From positions 1,984,001 through 2,048,000 of the forward strand of contig NZ_JACWIJ010000002.1 of the NCBI RefSeq assembly GCF_017811175.1: a DNA stretch of 64,000 nucleotides, written 5' to 3'. The translations under genes and the position numbers were made by a program. Below, piece after piece: positions 39,746-50,133 of this stretch. Under the pieces are notes generated by a model. It had not been told where the DNA came from. It did no database searches and saw nothing but the letters and a program-made list of their open reading frames with translations. Positions within the stretch are counted from its first letter, which is position 1. Each line of letters begins with the position of its first letter. The stretch comes from Melaminivora jejuensis (GTDB lineage Bacteria > Pseudomonadota > Gammaproteobacteria > Burkholderiales > Burkholderiaceae_C).

Positions 39746-40825
39746 TCAGGCCATGTCCCCCGCCAGGCCATCCAACAGGCTGCGGATCGGCGCCGGCAGG
39801 CCCAGGGCGCCCCACTGGGCAGCGTCGTACCAGCCGCCCGGCTGGTCTTCCTGCACGGCTGCCGCAGCACCTGGCGCGAGCACCGGATGCAGATGCAGAT
39901 CGCGATGCGTCAGCACATGGGTGAAGGCCGGCAATTCCTGCACCGCTGCGCTGTCCTCTTCCAGCCCCAGCGCCGCCAGCAGTGCCTCGCGGCTGTCCCA
40001 GACCGGCGGGCAATACAGCCCGGCCCAGATGCCGGCACCCGGGCGGCGCTGCAGCCAGATGCGGCCTGCGGCGTCGCGCTGCAGCAGCAGCCACCAGGCC
40101 TGGGCACTGCGCCGGAGCGTGCGCGTGCGCACCGGGTAGCGCTCGGGCTGGCCATCGCGCCGTGCCACGCAGATGTCCTGCAGCGGGCACAGCAGGCAGG
40201 CCGGCTGGCGCGGCAGGCAGATGCCGGCGCCCAAGTCCATCAGGCCCTGGGTGTAGCGCGGCATGGTGGCGGCCAGGTCGCTGTCGGGCGATGGCAGCAA
40301 TGCTTCGGCGCGTTGCCACAGGAGTCGCTCATTGGCCGGGCGCGCCAGGTCGTCGGCGAAACCCAGCACCCGGGTCAGCACGCGGCGCACGTTGGCATCC
40401 AGGATGGGCGCACGCACGCCAAAGCAGAACGCGGCAATCGCCCCCGCCGTCGAGCGGCCGATGCCGGGCAGCGCCGCCAGGGCCTCGACGCTTTGCGGAA
40501 ACTGGCCGCCGTGCTCGGCCATCACCACCTGCGCACAGCGGTGCAGGTTGCGCGCCCGGCTGTAGTAGCCCAGGCCGCTCCACAGCGCCAGCACTTCGTC
40601 GAGCGGTGCTGCGGCCAGGCTGGCCACGTCGGGCAGGCGCTGCAGGAAGCGCTCGTAGTAGCCCAGCACCGTGGCTACCTGGGTCTGCTGCAGCATGATT
40701 TCCGACAGCCAGACGCGGTAGGGTTCGCGGGTGTTCTGCCAGGGCAGATGGTGGCGCCCGTGCGCGCCTTGCCAGCGCACGACGCGCTCGGCAATGCTGC
40801 CGCCCGCATCGACCGGCCGGGTCAT
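39746..40825 (-). CDS. mutY: A/G-specific adenine glycosylase MutY
   Basis: 359-residue base-excision enzyme that removes A opposite 8-oxoG. MLQQTQVATVLGYYERF, the helix-hairpin-helix ALPGIGRSTAGAIAAF with the catalytic Asp in ILDANVRRVLTRV, and the [4Fe-4S] set C-x6-C-x2-C-x5-C (CLPRQPACLLCPLQDIC) are intact; the C-terminal Nudix-like domain recognises 8-oxoG. ATG at 40825 chosen. It is 10 bp after the dynamin-like gene and in one minus-strand run with mutM. Confidence 0.96.
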   Translation of the reverse strand: MTRPVDAGGSIAERVVRWQGAHGRHHLPWQNTREPYRVWLSEIMLQQTQVATVLGYYERFLQRLPDVASLAAAPLDEVLALWSGLGYYSRARNLHRCAQVVMAEHGGQFPQSVEALAALPGIGRSTAGAIAAFCFGVRAPILDANVRRVLTRVLGFADDLARPANERLLWQRAEALLPSPDSDLAATMPRYTQGLMDLGAGICLPRQPACLLCPLQDICVARRDGQPERYPVRTRTLRRSAQAWWLLLQRDAAGRIWLQRRPGAGIWAGLYCPPVWDSREALLAALGLEEDSAAVQELPAFTHVLTHRDLHLHPVLAPGAAAAVQEDQPGGWYDAAQWGALGLPAPIRSLLDGLAGDMA

Positions 40826-40835
40826 GTGGGCTGGG

Positions 40836-42866
40836 TCATGCGGGCTGCTGCAGCGGCTCGGACAGGTCGATGTCCACAGCGCGCGCACCCGCCGGCTCAT
40901 CGCCCGGCAGTTGCAGCAGCGCGCCGGTGAGCGCATCCAGGCGGGCCTGCAGCTCGTTCAGGTAGCGCTCGCTGTCCTCCAGCTCGGCGATGCGCTCGGC
41001 CAGGCTCTCGGCGGCGGTCTGGATGCGCGTCACGGCCTCGATGCGGCGCGCAAAGCTGTTCTTGCGTTCGCGCAGCTGCACGTCCAGCTGCGCCGTGGCG
41101 GCCTTGCTCCACTGCTCCAGTTCGGTGGCCGCGCCCTCGAAGACAGTGCGCAGGCGCAGGTTGAGTGCGCGCAGCAGGCGCTGGGTGAATTCGGGCTGCG
41201 CCAGGCGCAAGGTGTTGCCCATGCCGACGTATTGCAGGTGGCGCTGTTCGACCTCGCGCAGATCCAGGCTGAACGAACCCAGCTCCGGCGCTGGCGGCAC
41301 CTGCAGTGAAAAGCCGTGCTCGGCATTGAGCTGGCGGAAGGTGCCGGCCAGCATGGCCTGGATCTCGATGCCGGTGGTCTGCGCCGACTCGACGATGGCG
41401 CGCGCACCGGCGAAGGTTTCGGCATAGACCTTGCGCACGCCCAGCTTCAGGCCGGCGGGGGTCAGCGCCTCGGTCAGCGGCACCAGCTGCGCCTTGAGCG
41501 AACGCGCCCCGAGCTGGCGGAACAGCTCGCGCAGCATCTTCAGTTGCACGGCGCGCACTGCCTGGATGCGCGCGGCGCTGGCCTCGAACTCCTGCTGCTC
41601 CTGCTCGATGCGCACGCGCATGGCGTCGATCACCGAGGCGTTCTTGCCGCGCAGGCTGCGCAGCTCCAGCATCTGGTCGTCCAGATCGCGCCGGCGCACA
41701 TTGATGGTGCGCTGGGCCTGCTCGTGCAGCGCCTGGACGCTGGCCGTCACGGTGGCATGCAGGATGGCCTGGCGCCGCCCGACGATGCCCTCGGCCAGCG
41801 CTTCCTCCAGCGCCGGCAGGCCGCTGGCCTCCAGCAGCACGTCGTCGCACTGGATCTTGGCCACCAGGCCCTTTTGCGCCGACACCGGCACCACCCGGGA
41901 CAGCGGCACACCCAGCATTTCGGCGGAGGTATGGCACTGGCGCTCCAGTTGCGCCTGCACCTGCGAGGGCGAGCTGAGGCTGTCCCACAGCGTGTCGATC
42001 TTGTTGAGTACCACCAGGCGGGCCTCTTGCGCGGCAGCCTCGCCCAGATGCTCGCGCCAGATGGCCAGATCCGAGCGCGTCACTCCGGTGTCGGCCCCCA
42101 GGATGAAGACCACGGCATGGGCCTGCGGGATCAGGTTGATGGTCAGCTCGGGCTCGGCGCCCACGGCGTTCAGGCCGGGCGTGTCCAGGATGACCAGGCC
42201 CTGGGCCAGCAGCGGGTGGGGAATATTGATCAGCGCATGGCGCCACATGGGCACCTCGACCAGGCCAGCGGCGTCGGGCACGGGGTTGTCGTCGCCGCCC
42301 TCGTCCTGCCAGAAACCCAGGGCACGTGCCTCGTCCACCGGCACGCGGCGCACCTGCGAGACCTTCTCCAGCGCACCGGCCAGCTGCGCGGCATCGTCCA
42401 TGTCCAGCGGCACCTCGACCCAGCGGTCGGTGCGCATACGCCACTCGGCCAGGCCCTGCGACTGCAGGCGCGTCTCGATGGGCAGCAGGCGCAGGCTGGG
42501 CGCCGTGCCGCTTTCGTAGCCGATCTCGGTCGGGCACATGGTGGTGCGCCCGGCGCTGGCCGGCATGATGCGCCGGCCATAGCCGGCAAAGAACACGGCG
42601 TTGATGAGTTCGGACTTGCCGCGCGAGAACTCGGCCACGAAAGCGACCATCACCTTGTCGCGCCGCACCTGCTCCTCCAGGTTGTGCAGGCGCTCCTGCA
42701 CGGCAGCGCTCATCAGGTCGTGCGCCGACATCCACTGGCCCAGTTGGCCAAGCTGCTGGGCAAAGGCACGTCGCCAGGCGCCGTGCTGGTCAAACTGTTC
42801 GTTGAAGGAAGGTACCACTGGGCTTGCGCTGGAGATAAGGGTCTGGCGGCGTGCCCGCAGGGGCAC
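40836..42866 (-). CDS. Dynamin-like GTPase
   Basis: 676-residue bacterial dynamin-family protein. G1 AEFSRGKS near residues 78-85 (Ala replaces the usual first Gly), G2-like GRTTMCPTEIGYESG, G3 LDTPGLNAVG and G4 VLNKIDTLWD are in order, followed by a long helical stalk (about 370-660) without a clear transmembrane segment. Such proteins bind and remodel membranes or act in DNA/chromosome-linked processes; the role here is unknown. It lies between mutM and mutY, all minus strand, with gaps of 62 and 10 bp. The start is uncertain: GTG at 42866 is used because no ATG occurs before residue 46. Confidence 0.85.
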   Translation of the reverse strand: MPLRARRQTLISSASPVVPSFNEQFDQHGAWRRAFAQQLGQLGQWMSAHDLMSAAVQERLHNLEEQVRRDKVMVAFVAEFSRGKSELINAVFFAGYGRRIMPASAGRTTMCPTEIGYESGTAPSLRLLPIETRLQSQGLAEWRMRTDRWVEVPLDMDDAAQLAGALEKVSQVRRVPVDEARALGFWQDEGGDDNPVPDAAGLVEVPMWRHALINIPHPLLAQGLVILDTPGLNAVGAEPELTINLIPQAHAVVFILGADTGVTRSDLAIWREHLGEAAAQEARLVVLNKIDTLWDSLSSPSQVQAQLERQCHTSAEMLGVPLSRVVPVSAQKGLVAKIQCDDVLLEASGLPALEEALAEGIVGRRQAILHATVTASVQALHEQAQRTINVRRRDLDDQMLELRSLRGKNASVIDAMRVRIEQEQQEFEASAARIQAVRAVQLKMLRELFRQLGARSLKAQLVPLTEALTPAGLKLGVRKVYAETFAGARAIVESAQTTGIEIQAMLAGTFRQLNAEHGFSLQVPPAPELGSFSLDLREVEQRHLQYVGMGNTLRLAQPEFTQRLLRALNLRLRTVFEGAATELEQWSKAATAQLDVQLRERKNSFARRIEAVTRIQTAAESLAERIAELEDSERYLNELQARLDALTGALLQLPGDEPAGARAVDIDLSEPLQQPA

Positions 42867-42928
42867 GTGGGCTGGCCGGCTCAGGCGAGCCGGAAGTCGG
42901 CGGCCAATATAGCACTGGCCTTGAAACT

Positions 42929-43756
42929 TCAGTTTCGCTGACAGCGTCGGCAGAAAAAGGTGCTGCGCTGGCCCTGGCGCAGCATCTGCACCGGCTGGCC
43001 GCAGCCCGGGCAGGGCTGGCCCTGGCGGCCATAGACGCGAGTTTCGGTCTGGAAGTGCCCAGCGCTGCCGTCGGCGCTGGCAAAGTCGCGCAGCGTCGTG
43101 CCGCCGCGCTCCACGGCGCGCTCCAGCACCTGGCGGATGGCCGCGTGCAGCCGCCGGGCGCGCACCGGGCCGATGCTGCAGGCTGCTGCAGTGGGCCGGA
43201 TGCCGGCCAGGTGCAGCACCTCGCTGGCATAGATGTTGCCCACGCCCACCACCAGCCGGCCCGCCAGCAGCAGTTGCTTGATGGGCGCGCGGCTGGCGCG
43301 CAGACCGGCGTGGAAGACGGCGAGGTCGAACTGCGCTTCATCCAGCGGCTCCATGCCCAGGCCGTCCAGCAGCTTGCGCGCGCGCTCGTCATCCAGCCCC
43401 GTCACCCAGACCACGGCGCCAAAGCGGCGCGGATCGTGCAGGCGCAGCGTGCCGCGCTCGGTCGTCAGGTCGAAATGATCATGCTTGCCGGGCGGCGGCA
43501 GCTCGGGCGCGAAGCGCAGGCTACCCGACATGCCCAGGTGCATCAGCAGCAATCCGCCAGCGCCACCGTCGAGTTCCAGCAGCAGATATTTGCCGCGTCG
43601 GCGCACATCCGTCACGCGCCGCCCGGCCAGGGTCTCCGGCGCGCAACCCAGCGGCCAGCGCAGCGGCTTGCCCAGGCTGACCTGCTGCACGCTGGCGCCG
43701 GTGATGGCATCGGCAAAGCTGCGGCGAGTGACCTCGACTTCGGGCAGTTCGGGCAT
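42929..43756 (-). CDS. mutM: Formamidopyrimidine-DNA glycosylase
   Basis: 275-residue bifunctional glycosylase/AP lyase that removes 8-oxoG paired with [10 protein letters not shown] supplies the catalytic Pro2 and Glu3; [10 protein letters not shown] includes the conserved Lys-equivalent loop region, [10 protein letters not shown] the helix-two-turn-helix, and the zinc finger is C-x2-C-x16-C-x2-C (CPGCGQP to FFCRRCQ). First gene of the mutM-dynamin-mutY run; divergent from the TPR gene across about 95 bp. Confidence 0.97.
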   Translation of the reverse strand: MPELPEVEVTRRSFADAITGASVQQVSLGKPLRWPLGCAPETLAGRRVTDVRRRGKYLLLELDGGAGGLLLMHLGMSGSLRFAPELPPPGKHDHFDLTTERGTLRLHDPRRFGAVVWVTGLDDERARKLLDGLGMEPLDEAQFDLAVFHAGLRASRAPIKQLLLAGRLVVGVGNIYASEVLHLAGIRPTAAACSIGPVRARRLHAAIRQVLERAVERGGTTLRDFASADGSAGHFQTETRVYGRQGQPCPGCGQPVQMLRQGQRSTFFCRRCQRN

Positions 43757-43851
43757 GGCGGCTGAAGGGACGGAAAGTGGCGTGAAAACGCACCGGCTGG
43801 CGCTGGCTCAGCCGACAGAAAAGGCCGGCAGGCTTGGATTATTATGGGTCG

Positions 43852-45650
43852 ATGCTGCTTTTGCTCCATCGTTTCAGGCCTTTGGCCATTGCCGCCTGGC
43901 TGGCCCTGGGCGCGCTGCCGGGCGCCTTTGCCCAGTCTGGCGTGCTCGGTAGCCCCACAGGGCCGGTGTCGGCGCCCCTGCCGGAAATCGAAGACCCGGA
44001 GCCGGCGCTGGCCGACCGCGACACTGCCTTGACCGCCGAGCTGTTCTATGAACTGCTGATGAGCGAGATGACCACCAGCAATGGCGATGCCGCCACCGGC
44101 TACGCCCTGATGCTGGACGCCGCCCGGCGCAGCCATGACCCGCGCCTGTACCGCCGCGCCAGCGAGATGGCGCTGCAGTCACGCTCGGCGGAGGCCGCCC
44201 TGATTGCCATCCGCGCCTGGAACAACGCCTACCCCGAATCGCGCGATGCCAATCGCTACCTGCTGTATGTGCTGGTCATGCTCAATCGGGTCAACGAAAG
44301 TGGCGAACCCCTGAAAAAGGAGCTGGCACGCGCCAACACACGCGACAAGCTGTCCACCATCCGCGCCCTGCCCCAGCTCTATGCCCGCGCCAGCAGCAAG
44401 AGTGGCGCTGCACGCGTGGTCGAAGAGGCTCTCAAGGCCGAGCTGCAGCACCCTGCCGTCGGCCCGGCGGCCTGGGTCACCCTAGGGCGTATGCGCCTGG
44501 TGGCGGGCGACAAGGCCGGTGCGCTGCAGGCGACGCGCGAAGCCCTGGCCCTGGATCACACCGAGGACGGCGCTGCCGCGCTGGCGCTGCAACTGATCGA
44601 GCTGGGCGACAGCGGCGCCGAAGCGCTGCTGGCACCCTACTTTGCCGCCACCCCCTGCCCGAGTTGCGCATGACCTACGCCCGGCTGCTGCTGGAGGCGC
44701 AGCGGCTGGCGGATGCACAGGAGCAGGTGGACGCCCTGACCCGCGAGCGCCCCGACGCCCCGGAGGCCTGGCTGATCCAGGCGTCGCTCAAGCTGCAGTC
44801 GGGCGAACTGCAGCAGGCGCAGGAGGCGCTGGAGCGCTTCACCCAGCTGCTGGAAGCAGCCCCGGCCAGCGAGGCACGCGAGCGCGCCATGACGCAGGCC
44901 TGGCTGATGCACGCGCAGATTGCCGAAAAACGCGGCGATCTGGCCCAGGCCGAGGCCTGGCTGGCACGCATCGACAACGGCGCCGAACTGCTGAGCGCGC
45001 AGGTGCGGCGCGCCTCGCTGCTGGCGCGCCAGGGCAAACTCAGCCAGGCGCGCGCGCTGATCCGCGCCACACCGGTCAAGACCGAAGAGGATGAGCGCCT
45101 GAAGTGGCAGGCCGAGGCCCAGTTGCTGCGCGAGGCCGGCGAGTACCGCGAGGCCTACGACATCCAGGGCAAGGCCGTGGCGCTGGCACCGGACGACGAC
45201 GACCTGCTTTATGACCAGGCCATGCTGGCGGAAAAGGCCGGCCAGCCGCGCGAGGCCGAACGCCTGCTGCGCAGCATCATCGCGCGCAAGCCCCAGCACC
45301 ACCATGCGCTCAATGCCCTGGGCTATCTGCTGGCCGACCGGGGCGAGCGCCTGAGCGAGGCGCGCACCTTGATCACCCGGGCGCTGGAGCAGATGCCGGG
45401 CGACCCTTTCATCACCGACAGCCTGGGCTGGGTGGAATTCCGCCTGGGCCAGCGCGAACGCGCGCTGGAACTGCTGCAGCAGGCTTTCGAGACTCAGCCT
45501 GATGCGGAGATCGCCGCCCACCTGGGCGAAGTGCTGTGGAGCCTGGGCCGGCGCAAGCAGGCGCTGCAGGCCTGGCGCGAAGGCCAGCGCCTGAACCCGG
45601 ACAACGACACGCTGCGCGAAACCCTCAAGCGCCTGGGAGTGCAGCTTTGA
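43852..45650 (+). pseudogene. TPR-repeat exported protein, frameshifted
   Basis: Two overlapping frames make one TPR protein of about 599 residues. The first (43852-44673) has a signal peptide (LALGALPGAFA, cut near residue 33) and TPR-like helices up to LLAPYFAATP; it then ends CPSCA and a stop. The second frame carries on PLPELRMTYARLLLEAQRL through at least five more TPR units (LALNALGYLLADRGERL-type, here HALNALGYLLADRGERL) to GVQL at 45650. Adding one C to the five-C run at 44651-44655 restores FAATPLPELRMTYARLLLE. The gene is coupled to lolB (stop TGA shares bases with a TTG start). The family sits before lolB-ispE in Burkholderiales and probably acts at the envelope. A sequencing error is more likely than loss of the gene. 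Confidence 0.8.
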
Positions 45651-46174
45651 GCGCTGCCCTGCCACCCCGGCGGGCACGCCGGCACTGCCTGGCCCTGCTG
45701 GCTGCCGGCTGCGGCGCCCTGCTGGCCGGCTGCGCCCAGCCGCCGCACTCGGCAGCCGATGCCGGGCGCAGCGACTTCTGGAGCGGTCGCCTGGCGGTGC
45801 AGGTCGAGGAGAGCGGGGACGCGGCAGCGCAATCCTTTAGCGCCGGCTTCACCCTGTCCGGTTCGGCCAGCGCAGGCGAACTGCGACTCTTCACGCCCTT
45901 GGGCAATGCCCTGGCCGAACTGCGCTGGGCACCCGGCCATGCGGCGCTCAGGAGCAGCGACGGCGAGCGCGCATCACCCTCGCTGCAGCAGCTGACGCAC
46001 GAGCTCACTGGCGTCGATCTGCCGGTGGAGGCACTGTTTGCCTGGCTGCACGGCGATGCTGTCCAGGTGGCCGGCTGGCAGGCCAACCTGTCGCGCCTGG
46101 GTGATGGGCGGCTCGTCGCCGTGCGCCACACCCCTGCACCTCAGGCCACGCTGCGCCTGGTGCTGGAGCGTTGA
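45647..46174 (+). CDS. lolB: Outer-membrane lipoprotein LolB
   Basis: 175-residue lipoprotein that accepts lipoproteins from LolA and inserts them in the outer membrane. A basic n-region (PPRRARRH), hydrophobic core and two candidate lipoboxes (LAAGC at 22, LLAGC at 29) open the protein; FWSGRLAVQVEE and ELRLFTPLGNALAELRWAPG follow the LolB pattern. The start is inferred as TTG at 45647, within the stop of the TPR gene (TTGA); no ATG is available. Next gene is ispE. Confidence 0.85.
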   Translation: MSAALPPRRARRHCLALLAAGCGALLAGCAQPPHSAADAGRSDFWSGRLAVQVEESGDAAAQSFSAGFTLSGSASAGELRLFTPLGNALAELRWAPGHAALRSSDGERASPSLQQLTHELTGVDLPVEALFAWLHGDAVQVAGWQANLSRLGDGRLVAVRHTPAPQATLRLVLER

Positions 46175-46175
46175 A

Positions 46176-47027
46176 GTGCGCGCACTGCACGACGTGCCGG
46201 CCCCGGCCAAGCTGAATCTGTTCCTGCACATCACGGGCCGCCGCGCCGACGGCTACCACCTGCTGCAATCGGTCTTCGTGCTGATCGACTGGTGCGACAC
46301 GCTGCATTTCGAACTACGCCCGGATGGTGCCATCACGCGCGAAGACCTGGGTGCGGCGTTGCCGCCTGACGATCTGTGCCTGCGCGCCGCACGCGCCCTG
46401 CAGCGCGCCACCGGCTGCACGCAGGGCGCGCACATCGCCATCGACAAGCGCATTCCCGCCCAGGCCGGCATGGGCGGCGGCTCGTCGGACGCGGCCAGCG
46501 TCCTGCTGGCGCTCAACCGGCTGTGGGGCCTGGGCCTGACGCGCGCGCAGCTGCAGGCACTGGCCCTGGCACTGGGCGCCGACGTGCCGTTCTTTTTGTG
46601 CGGCACAAACGCCTGGGTGGAGGGAATTGGTGACATAATTTGCCCTCTCGAATTGCAGCACGCGTTCGAATGCGAGCGCTTCGTGGTCGTCAAGCCCGAA
46701 GCCGGACTGGATACCAAGGCAATTTTTTCCAGCCCTTTGCTCAAACGCGATTCACAGCGTGCTACAATCGCAGACTTTGCTGCAGCACCAAACCGTTTCA
46801 CCCGAAACGACCTGCAGCCAGTTGCCCAGGCACTGTGCCCGGATGTCGATAAAGCCCTGCAGTGGCTCGCATCCAAAGGGTTGTCAGGCCGGATGACAGG
46901 CTCAGGCAGTGCGGTGTTTGCACAAAGTTCGCGCGCAGTCGATCTGCTCGATGCACCCGCAGCATGGCAGGTCAGAATGTGCGAGAATCTCGGGCTTCAT
47001 CCGCTTGCCGGTTGGGCCAGGGATTGA
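46176..47027 (+). CDS. ispE: 4-diphosphocytidyl-2-C-methyl-D-erythritol kinase
   Basis: 283-residue GHMP kinase of the MEP isoprenoid pathway. PAPAKLNLFLHITGRRADGY, the ATP loop PAQAGMGGGSSDAASVLLAL and C-terminal GRMTGSGSAVFA are intact. The start is GTG at 46176, one base after the lolB stop codon. Downstream is tRNA-Gln, then prs. Confidence 0.95.
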   Translation: MRALHDVPAPAKLNLFLHITGRRADGYHLLQSVFVLIDWCDTLHFELRPDGAITREDLGAALPPDDLCLRAARALQRATGCTQGAHIAIDKRIPAQAGMGGGSSDAASVLLALNRLWGLGLTRAQLQALALALGADVPFFLCGTNAWVEGIGDIICPLELQHAFECERFVVVKPEAGLDTKAIFSSPLLKRDSQRATIADFAAAPNRFTRNDLQPVAQALCPDVDKALQWLASKGLSGRMTGSGSAVFAQSSRAVDLLDAPAAWQVRMCENLGLHPLAGWARD

Positions 47028-47066
47028 AAGATCAAGGGTGGATTGGTCACGCCAGTCAACCTGTGT

Positions 47067-47143
47067 AGGGGAGTCGCCAAGTCGGTTAAGGCACCGGATT
47101 TTGATTCCGGCATGCGAGGGTTCGAGTCCTTCCTCCCCTGCCA
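47067..47143 (+). tRNA. tRNA-Gln (anticodon TTG)
   Basis: 77 nt with encoded CCA. Acceptor AGGGGAG pairs with CTCCCCT; anticodon stem CCGGA/TCCGG encloses TTTTGAT, anticodon TTG; T arm GAGGGTTCGAGTCCTTC. A weak GCCC/GGGC hairpin with ATTTTT follows at about 47154-47172. Confidence 0.94.
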
Positions 47144-47230
47144 AATTTCTTCAGCCCCCAGCGGGCATTTTTCAGTCCCAGACGCTCTCGCCCGGGACGC
47201 GGCACAAGTCCACAAGCCCAGTTGTTGCAC

Positions 47231-48196
47231 ATGCAAGCCCACTCACCTGATTTCATGGTTTTCACGGGCAATGCCAACCCCGTGCTGGCCTCGGACATCG
47301 CCCGCCACCTGGGCACCACGCTGGGCGCCGTCGATGTCGGTCGCTTCTCCGACGGCGAGGTCACCGTCGAGATCAAGCAGAACGTGCGCGCGCGCGACGT
47401 GTTCGTCATCCAGTCCACCTGCCAGCCCACCAACGAGAACCTGATGGAGCTGCTGATCATGGTCGATGCGCTCAAGCGCGCCTCGGCCGAGCGCATCAGC
47501 GCCGTCATCCCCTACTTCGGCTATGCGCGCCAGGATCGCCGCCCGCGCTCCACGCGCGTGCCGATCTCGGCCAAGGTCGTGGCCAACATGCTGCAGGCCG
47601 TGGGTGTGGCGCGCGTGCTGACCATGGACTTGCACGCCGACCAGATCCAGGGCTTCTTCGACATCCCGGTGGACAACATCTACGCCTCGCCGGTGCTGCT
47701 GGGCGACCTGATACAGAAGGACTACGACGACCTGATCGTGGTCAGCCCCGACGTGGGCGGCGTGGTGCGCGCGCGCGCCCTGGCCAAGCAGCTGGGCTGC
47801 GACCTGGCCATCATCGACAAGCGCCGCCCCAAGGCCAACGTCTCCGAAGTCATGCACGTGATCGGCGAGATCGAGGGCCGCAACTGCGTCATCATGGACG
47901 ACATGATCGACACCGCCGGCACGCTGGTCAAAGCCGCCGAGGTGCTCAAGGAGCGCGGCGCAAAGAAGGTCTATGCCTATTGCACGCACCCCATCTTCTC
48001 CGGCCCGGCCATCGACCGCATCGCCAACGGCACGGCCCTGGACGAGGTGGTCGTGACCAACACCATTCCCTTGAGCGAGGCTGCGCGCGCCTGCGCCAAG
48101 ATCCGCCAGCTCTCCGTGGCACCGCTGATCGGCGAGACCATCCACCGCATCGCCCGGGGCGAGTCGGTCATGAGCCTGTTTTCGGAGCAGAACTGA
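47231..48196 (+). CDS. prs: Ribose-phosphate pyrophosphokinase (PRPP synthase)
   Basis: 321-residue enzyme making phosphoribosyl pyrophosphate from ribose 5-phosphate and ATP for nucleotide, His and Trp synthesis. [51 protein letters not shown] and the PRPP loop [20 protein letters not shown] are intact. ATG at 47231 ([17 protein letters not shown]) chosen over a TTG at 47222. It follows tRNA-Gln and is ended by a hairpin before rplY. Confidence 0.96.
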   Translation: MQAHSPDFMVFTGNANPVLASDIARHLGTTLGAVDVGRFSDGEVTVEIKQNVRARDVFVIQSTCQPTNENLMELLIMVDALKRASAERISAVIPYFGYARQDRRPRSTRVPISAKVVANMLQAVGVARVLTMDLHADQIQGFFDIPVDNIYASPVLLGDLIQKDYDDLIVVSPDVGGVVRARALAKQLGCDLAIIDKRRPKANVSEVMHVIGEIEGRNCVIMDDMIDTAGTLVKAAEVLKERGAKKVYAYCTHPIFSGPAIDRIANGTALDEVVVTNTIPLSEAARACAKIRQLSVAPLIGETIHRIARGESVMSLFSEQN

Positions 48197-48236
48197 AGGT
48201 TTTCCAGCGTCCGCCGCGTGCGGTCGCACATCGCAC

Positions 48237-48271
48237 GGCCCGCAGCCTTTCCTGGCATGGCGGGCCTTTTT
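48237..48271 (+). terminator. Terminator after prs
   Basis: GGCCCGC (48237-48243) and GCGGGCC (48260-48266) pair across a 16-nt loop and are followed by TTTTT. Confidence 0.72.
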
Positions 48272-48320
48272 CAACCACGGGCCGAGCTGGTCGCGGCCGG
48301 CCCTGACAGGAGTTATCCAA

Positions 48321-48941
48321 ATGCAATTCGTCGCTTTTGAGCGCGCCAAGCAAGGTACGGGTGCGAGCCGCCGCCTGCGCATCACGGGTCGCGCCCCGGG
48401 CATCGTCTATGGCGCCGGCGCCGAGCCCCAGATGATCGAGCTCGATCACAACGCCCTGTGGCACGCCCTTAAGAAGGAAGCCTTCCACTCCAGCATCCTG
48501 GACATGGAGCTGAACGGCCAGACCTCCAAGGTGCTGCTGCGCGACGTGCAGTACCACCCCTTCAAGCAGCAGGTGCTGCACGTGGACTTCCAGCGCGTGG
48601 ACGAGCGCACCCGCGTACACCTGAAGGTGCCGCTGCACTTCGAGGGCGTGGAGGAGTCCCCTGCCGTCAAGCAGGAAGGCTGCACCGTGACCCCGGTGAT
48701 GCACGAGCTGGACGTGGTGTGCATGCCCTCGCAGCTGCCCGAGTTCATCAAGGTCGATCTGAGCCAACTGACGGCCAAGTCCACCGTGGGCGTGCAGTCG
48801 CTCAAGCTGCCGCACGGCGTCAAGGCTGTGGTGCGCGGCTCCAACAAGAACCCGGCACTGATCTCCATCAAGCTGCCCGAGGTCGTGGTCGAGGCCGCTG
48901 CCGCTGCCCCGGCTGCTCCCGCCAAGAAGGGCAAGAAGTAA
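48321..48941 (+). CDS. rplY: 50S ribosomal protein L25 (Ctc form)
   Basis: 206-residue 5S-rRNA-binding protein of the longer Ctc type. The L25 part spans about residues 1-92 ([34 protein letters not shown]) and the C-terminal beta domain follows ([18 protein letters not shown]), ending in an Ala/Pro/Lys tail. ATG at 48321 has AGGAG nearby. Between prs and pth, the usual order. Confidence 0.95.
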   Translation: MQFVAFERAKQGTGASRRLRITGRAPGIVYGAGAEPQMIELDHNALWHALKKEAFHSSILDMELNGQTSKVLLRDVQYHPFKQQVLHVDFQRVDERTRVHLKVPLHFEGVEESPAVKQEGCTVTPVMHELDVVCMPSQLPEFIKVDLSQLTAKSTVGVQSLKLPHGVKAVVRGSNKNPALISIKLPEVVVEAAAAAPAAPAKKGKK

Positions 48942-48952
48942 TCTTCTGCCCC

Positions 48953-48988
48953 AGGCCGCCCCCGCTGCCCTGGCAGCGGGGGCGGCCT
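48953..48988 (+). terminator. Long GC-rich hairpin after rplY
   Basis: A perfect 17-bp inverted repeat, AGGCCGCCCCCGCTGCC, then CT, then its complement; only TT follows, so termination may be weak or the hairpin may protect the 3' end. Confidence 0.6.
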
Positions 48989-49048
48989 TGCCTGCTGGCC
49001 CGCCGCGTGCGGGCCATTGTCGTTTTCATCACCCGGATAATGCGCCAG

Positions 49049-49660
49049 ATGATCAGATTGATGGTGGGCCTGGGCAACCCCGGGCCGGAATACGAGGACA
49101 CGCGCCACAACGCGGGCTTTGCGTGGATCGACCAAGTGGCCAGCCAGCTCAAGGTGCAGCTCGCGCCCGAGCGCAGCTACTGGGGCCTGGCGGGGCGCGC
49201 CAATGTGCAGGGCCAGGCGCTGTGGCTGCTCCAGCCCCAGACCTACATGAACCTGTCGGGCAAATCGGTGGCCGCGCTGGCGCGCTTTTTCAAGATCGCA
49301 CCCGATGAAATCCTGGTGGCGCACGACGAGCTGGACTTCGAGCCCGGCACGGTCAAGCTGAAAAAAGGCGGCAGCCACGGCGGCCACAACGGCCTGCGTG
49401 ACATCCACGCGCAGCTGGGCAGCGACTACTGGCGCCTGCGCATCGGCATCGGCCACCCGGGTCTCAAGCACGAGGTCGTGGGCTGGGTGCTCAAGCGCCC
49501 CATGCAGACCGAGCGCGAGCGCATCGAGGACAGCATCGCCCACGCCCTGAAAGCCCTGCCGGTGCTGCTGTCGGGCGACATGGACAAGGCCGTGCAGCAG
49601 ATCAACACGCTCAAGCCGCCCCGGCCCAAGCCGCCGCGCCCGCCAGCAGCACCAGTTTGA
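49049..49660 (+). CDS. pth: Peptidyl-tRNA hydrolase
   Basis: 203-residue enzyme that recycles peptidyl-t[22 protein letters not shown] contains Asn10 and catalytic His20; [31 protein letters not shown] and GGHNGLRDI follow. ATG at 49049 used; ATG at 49040 (three codons longer) is equally possible. The Pro/Lys-rich tail ([13 protein letters not shown]) is typical of the family here. Convergent with the ferredoxin gene. Confidence 0.95.
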   Translation: MIRLMVGLGNPGPEYEDTRHNAGFAWIDQVASQLKVQLAPERSYWGLAGRANVQGQALWLLQPQTYMNLSGKSVAALARFFKIAPDEILVAHDELDFEPGTVKLKKGGSHGGHNGLRDIHAQLGSDYWRLRIGIGHPGLKHEVVGWVLKRPMQTERERIEDSIAHALKALPVLLSGDMDKAVQQINTLKPPRPKPPRPPAAPV

Positions 49661-49716
49661 TTTAAGAAAGATAGCTACCAGCGCTTGTCTGGCAAGGCTT
49701 TGCGGCCAAAAAGACC
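49661..49716 (+). repeat. Dispersed repeat between pth and ferredoxin
   Basis: TTTAAGAAAGATAGCTACCA then GCGCTTGTCTGGCAAGGCTT then TGCGGCCAAAAAGACC; starts at the pth stop. Confidence 0.85.
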
Positions 49717-49721
49717 AAAAA

Positions 49722-50003
<282 letters not shown>

Positions 50004-50133
50004 TTATCCGCCCCGCCGGGCAGCAGCCCCAAGCGCCCCCCCGGCGACCCTGTTGCGTTTGCCGCTATGCTGCGGCCCCCAGGCGCATTGCCGTACTGCC
50101 GTACCGCCGCACTGCTGCGCCGCCCTGCATCCC

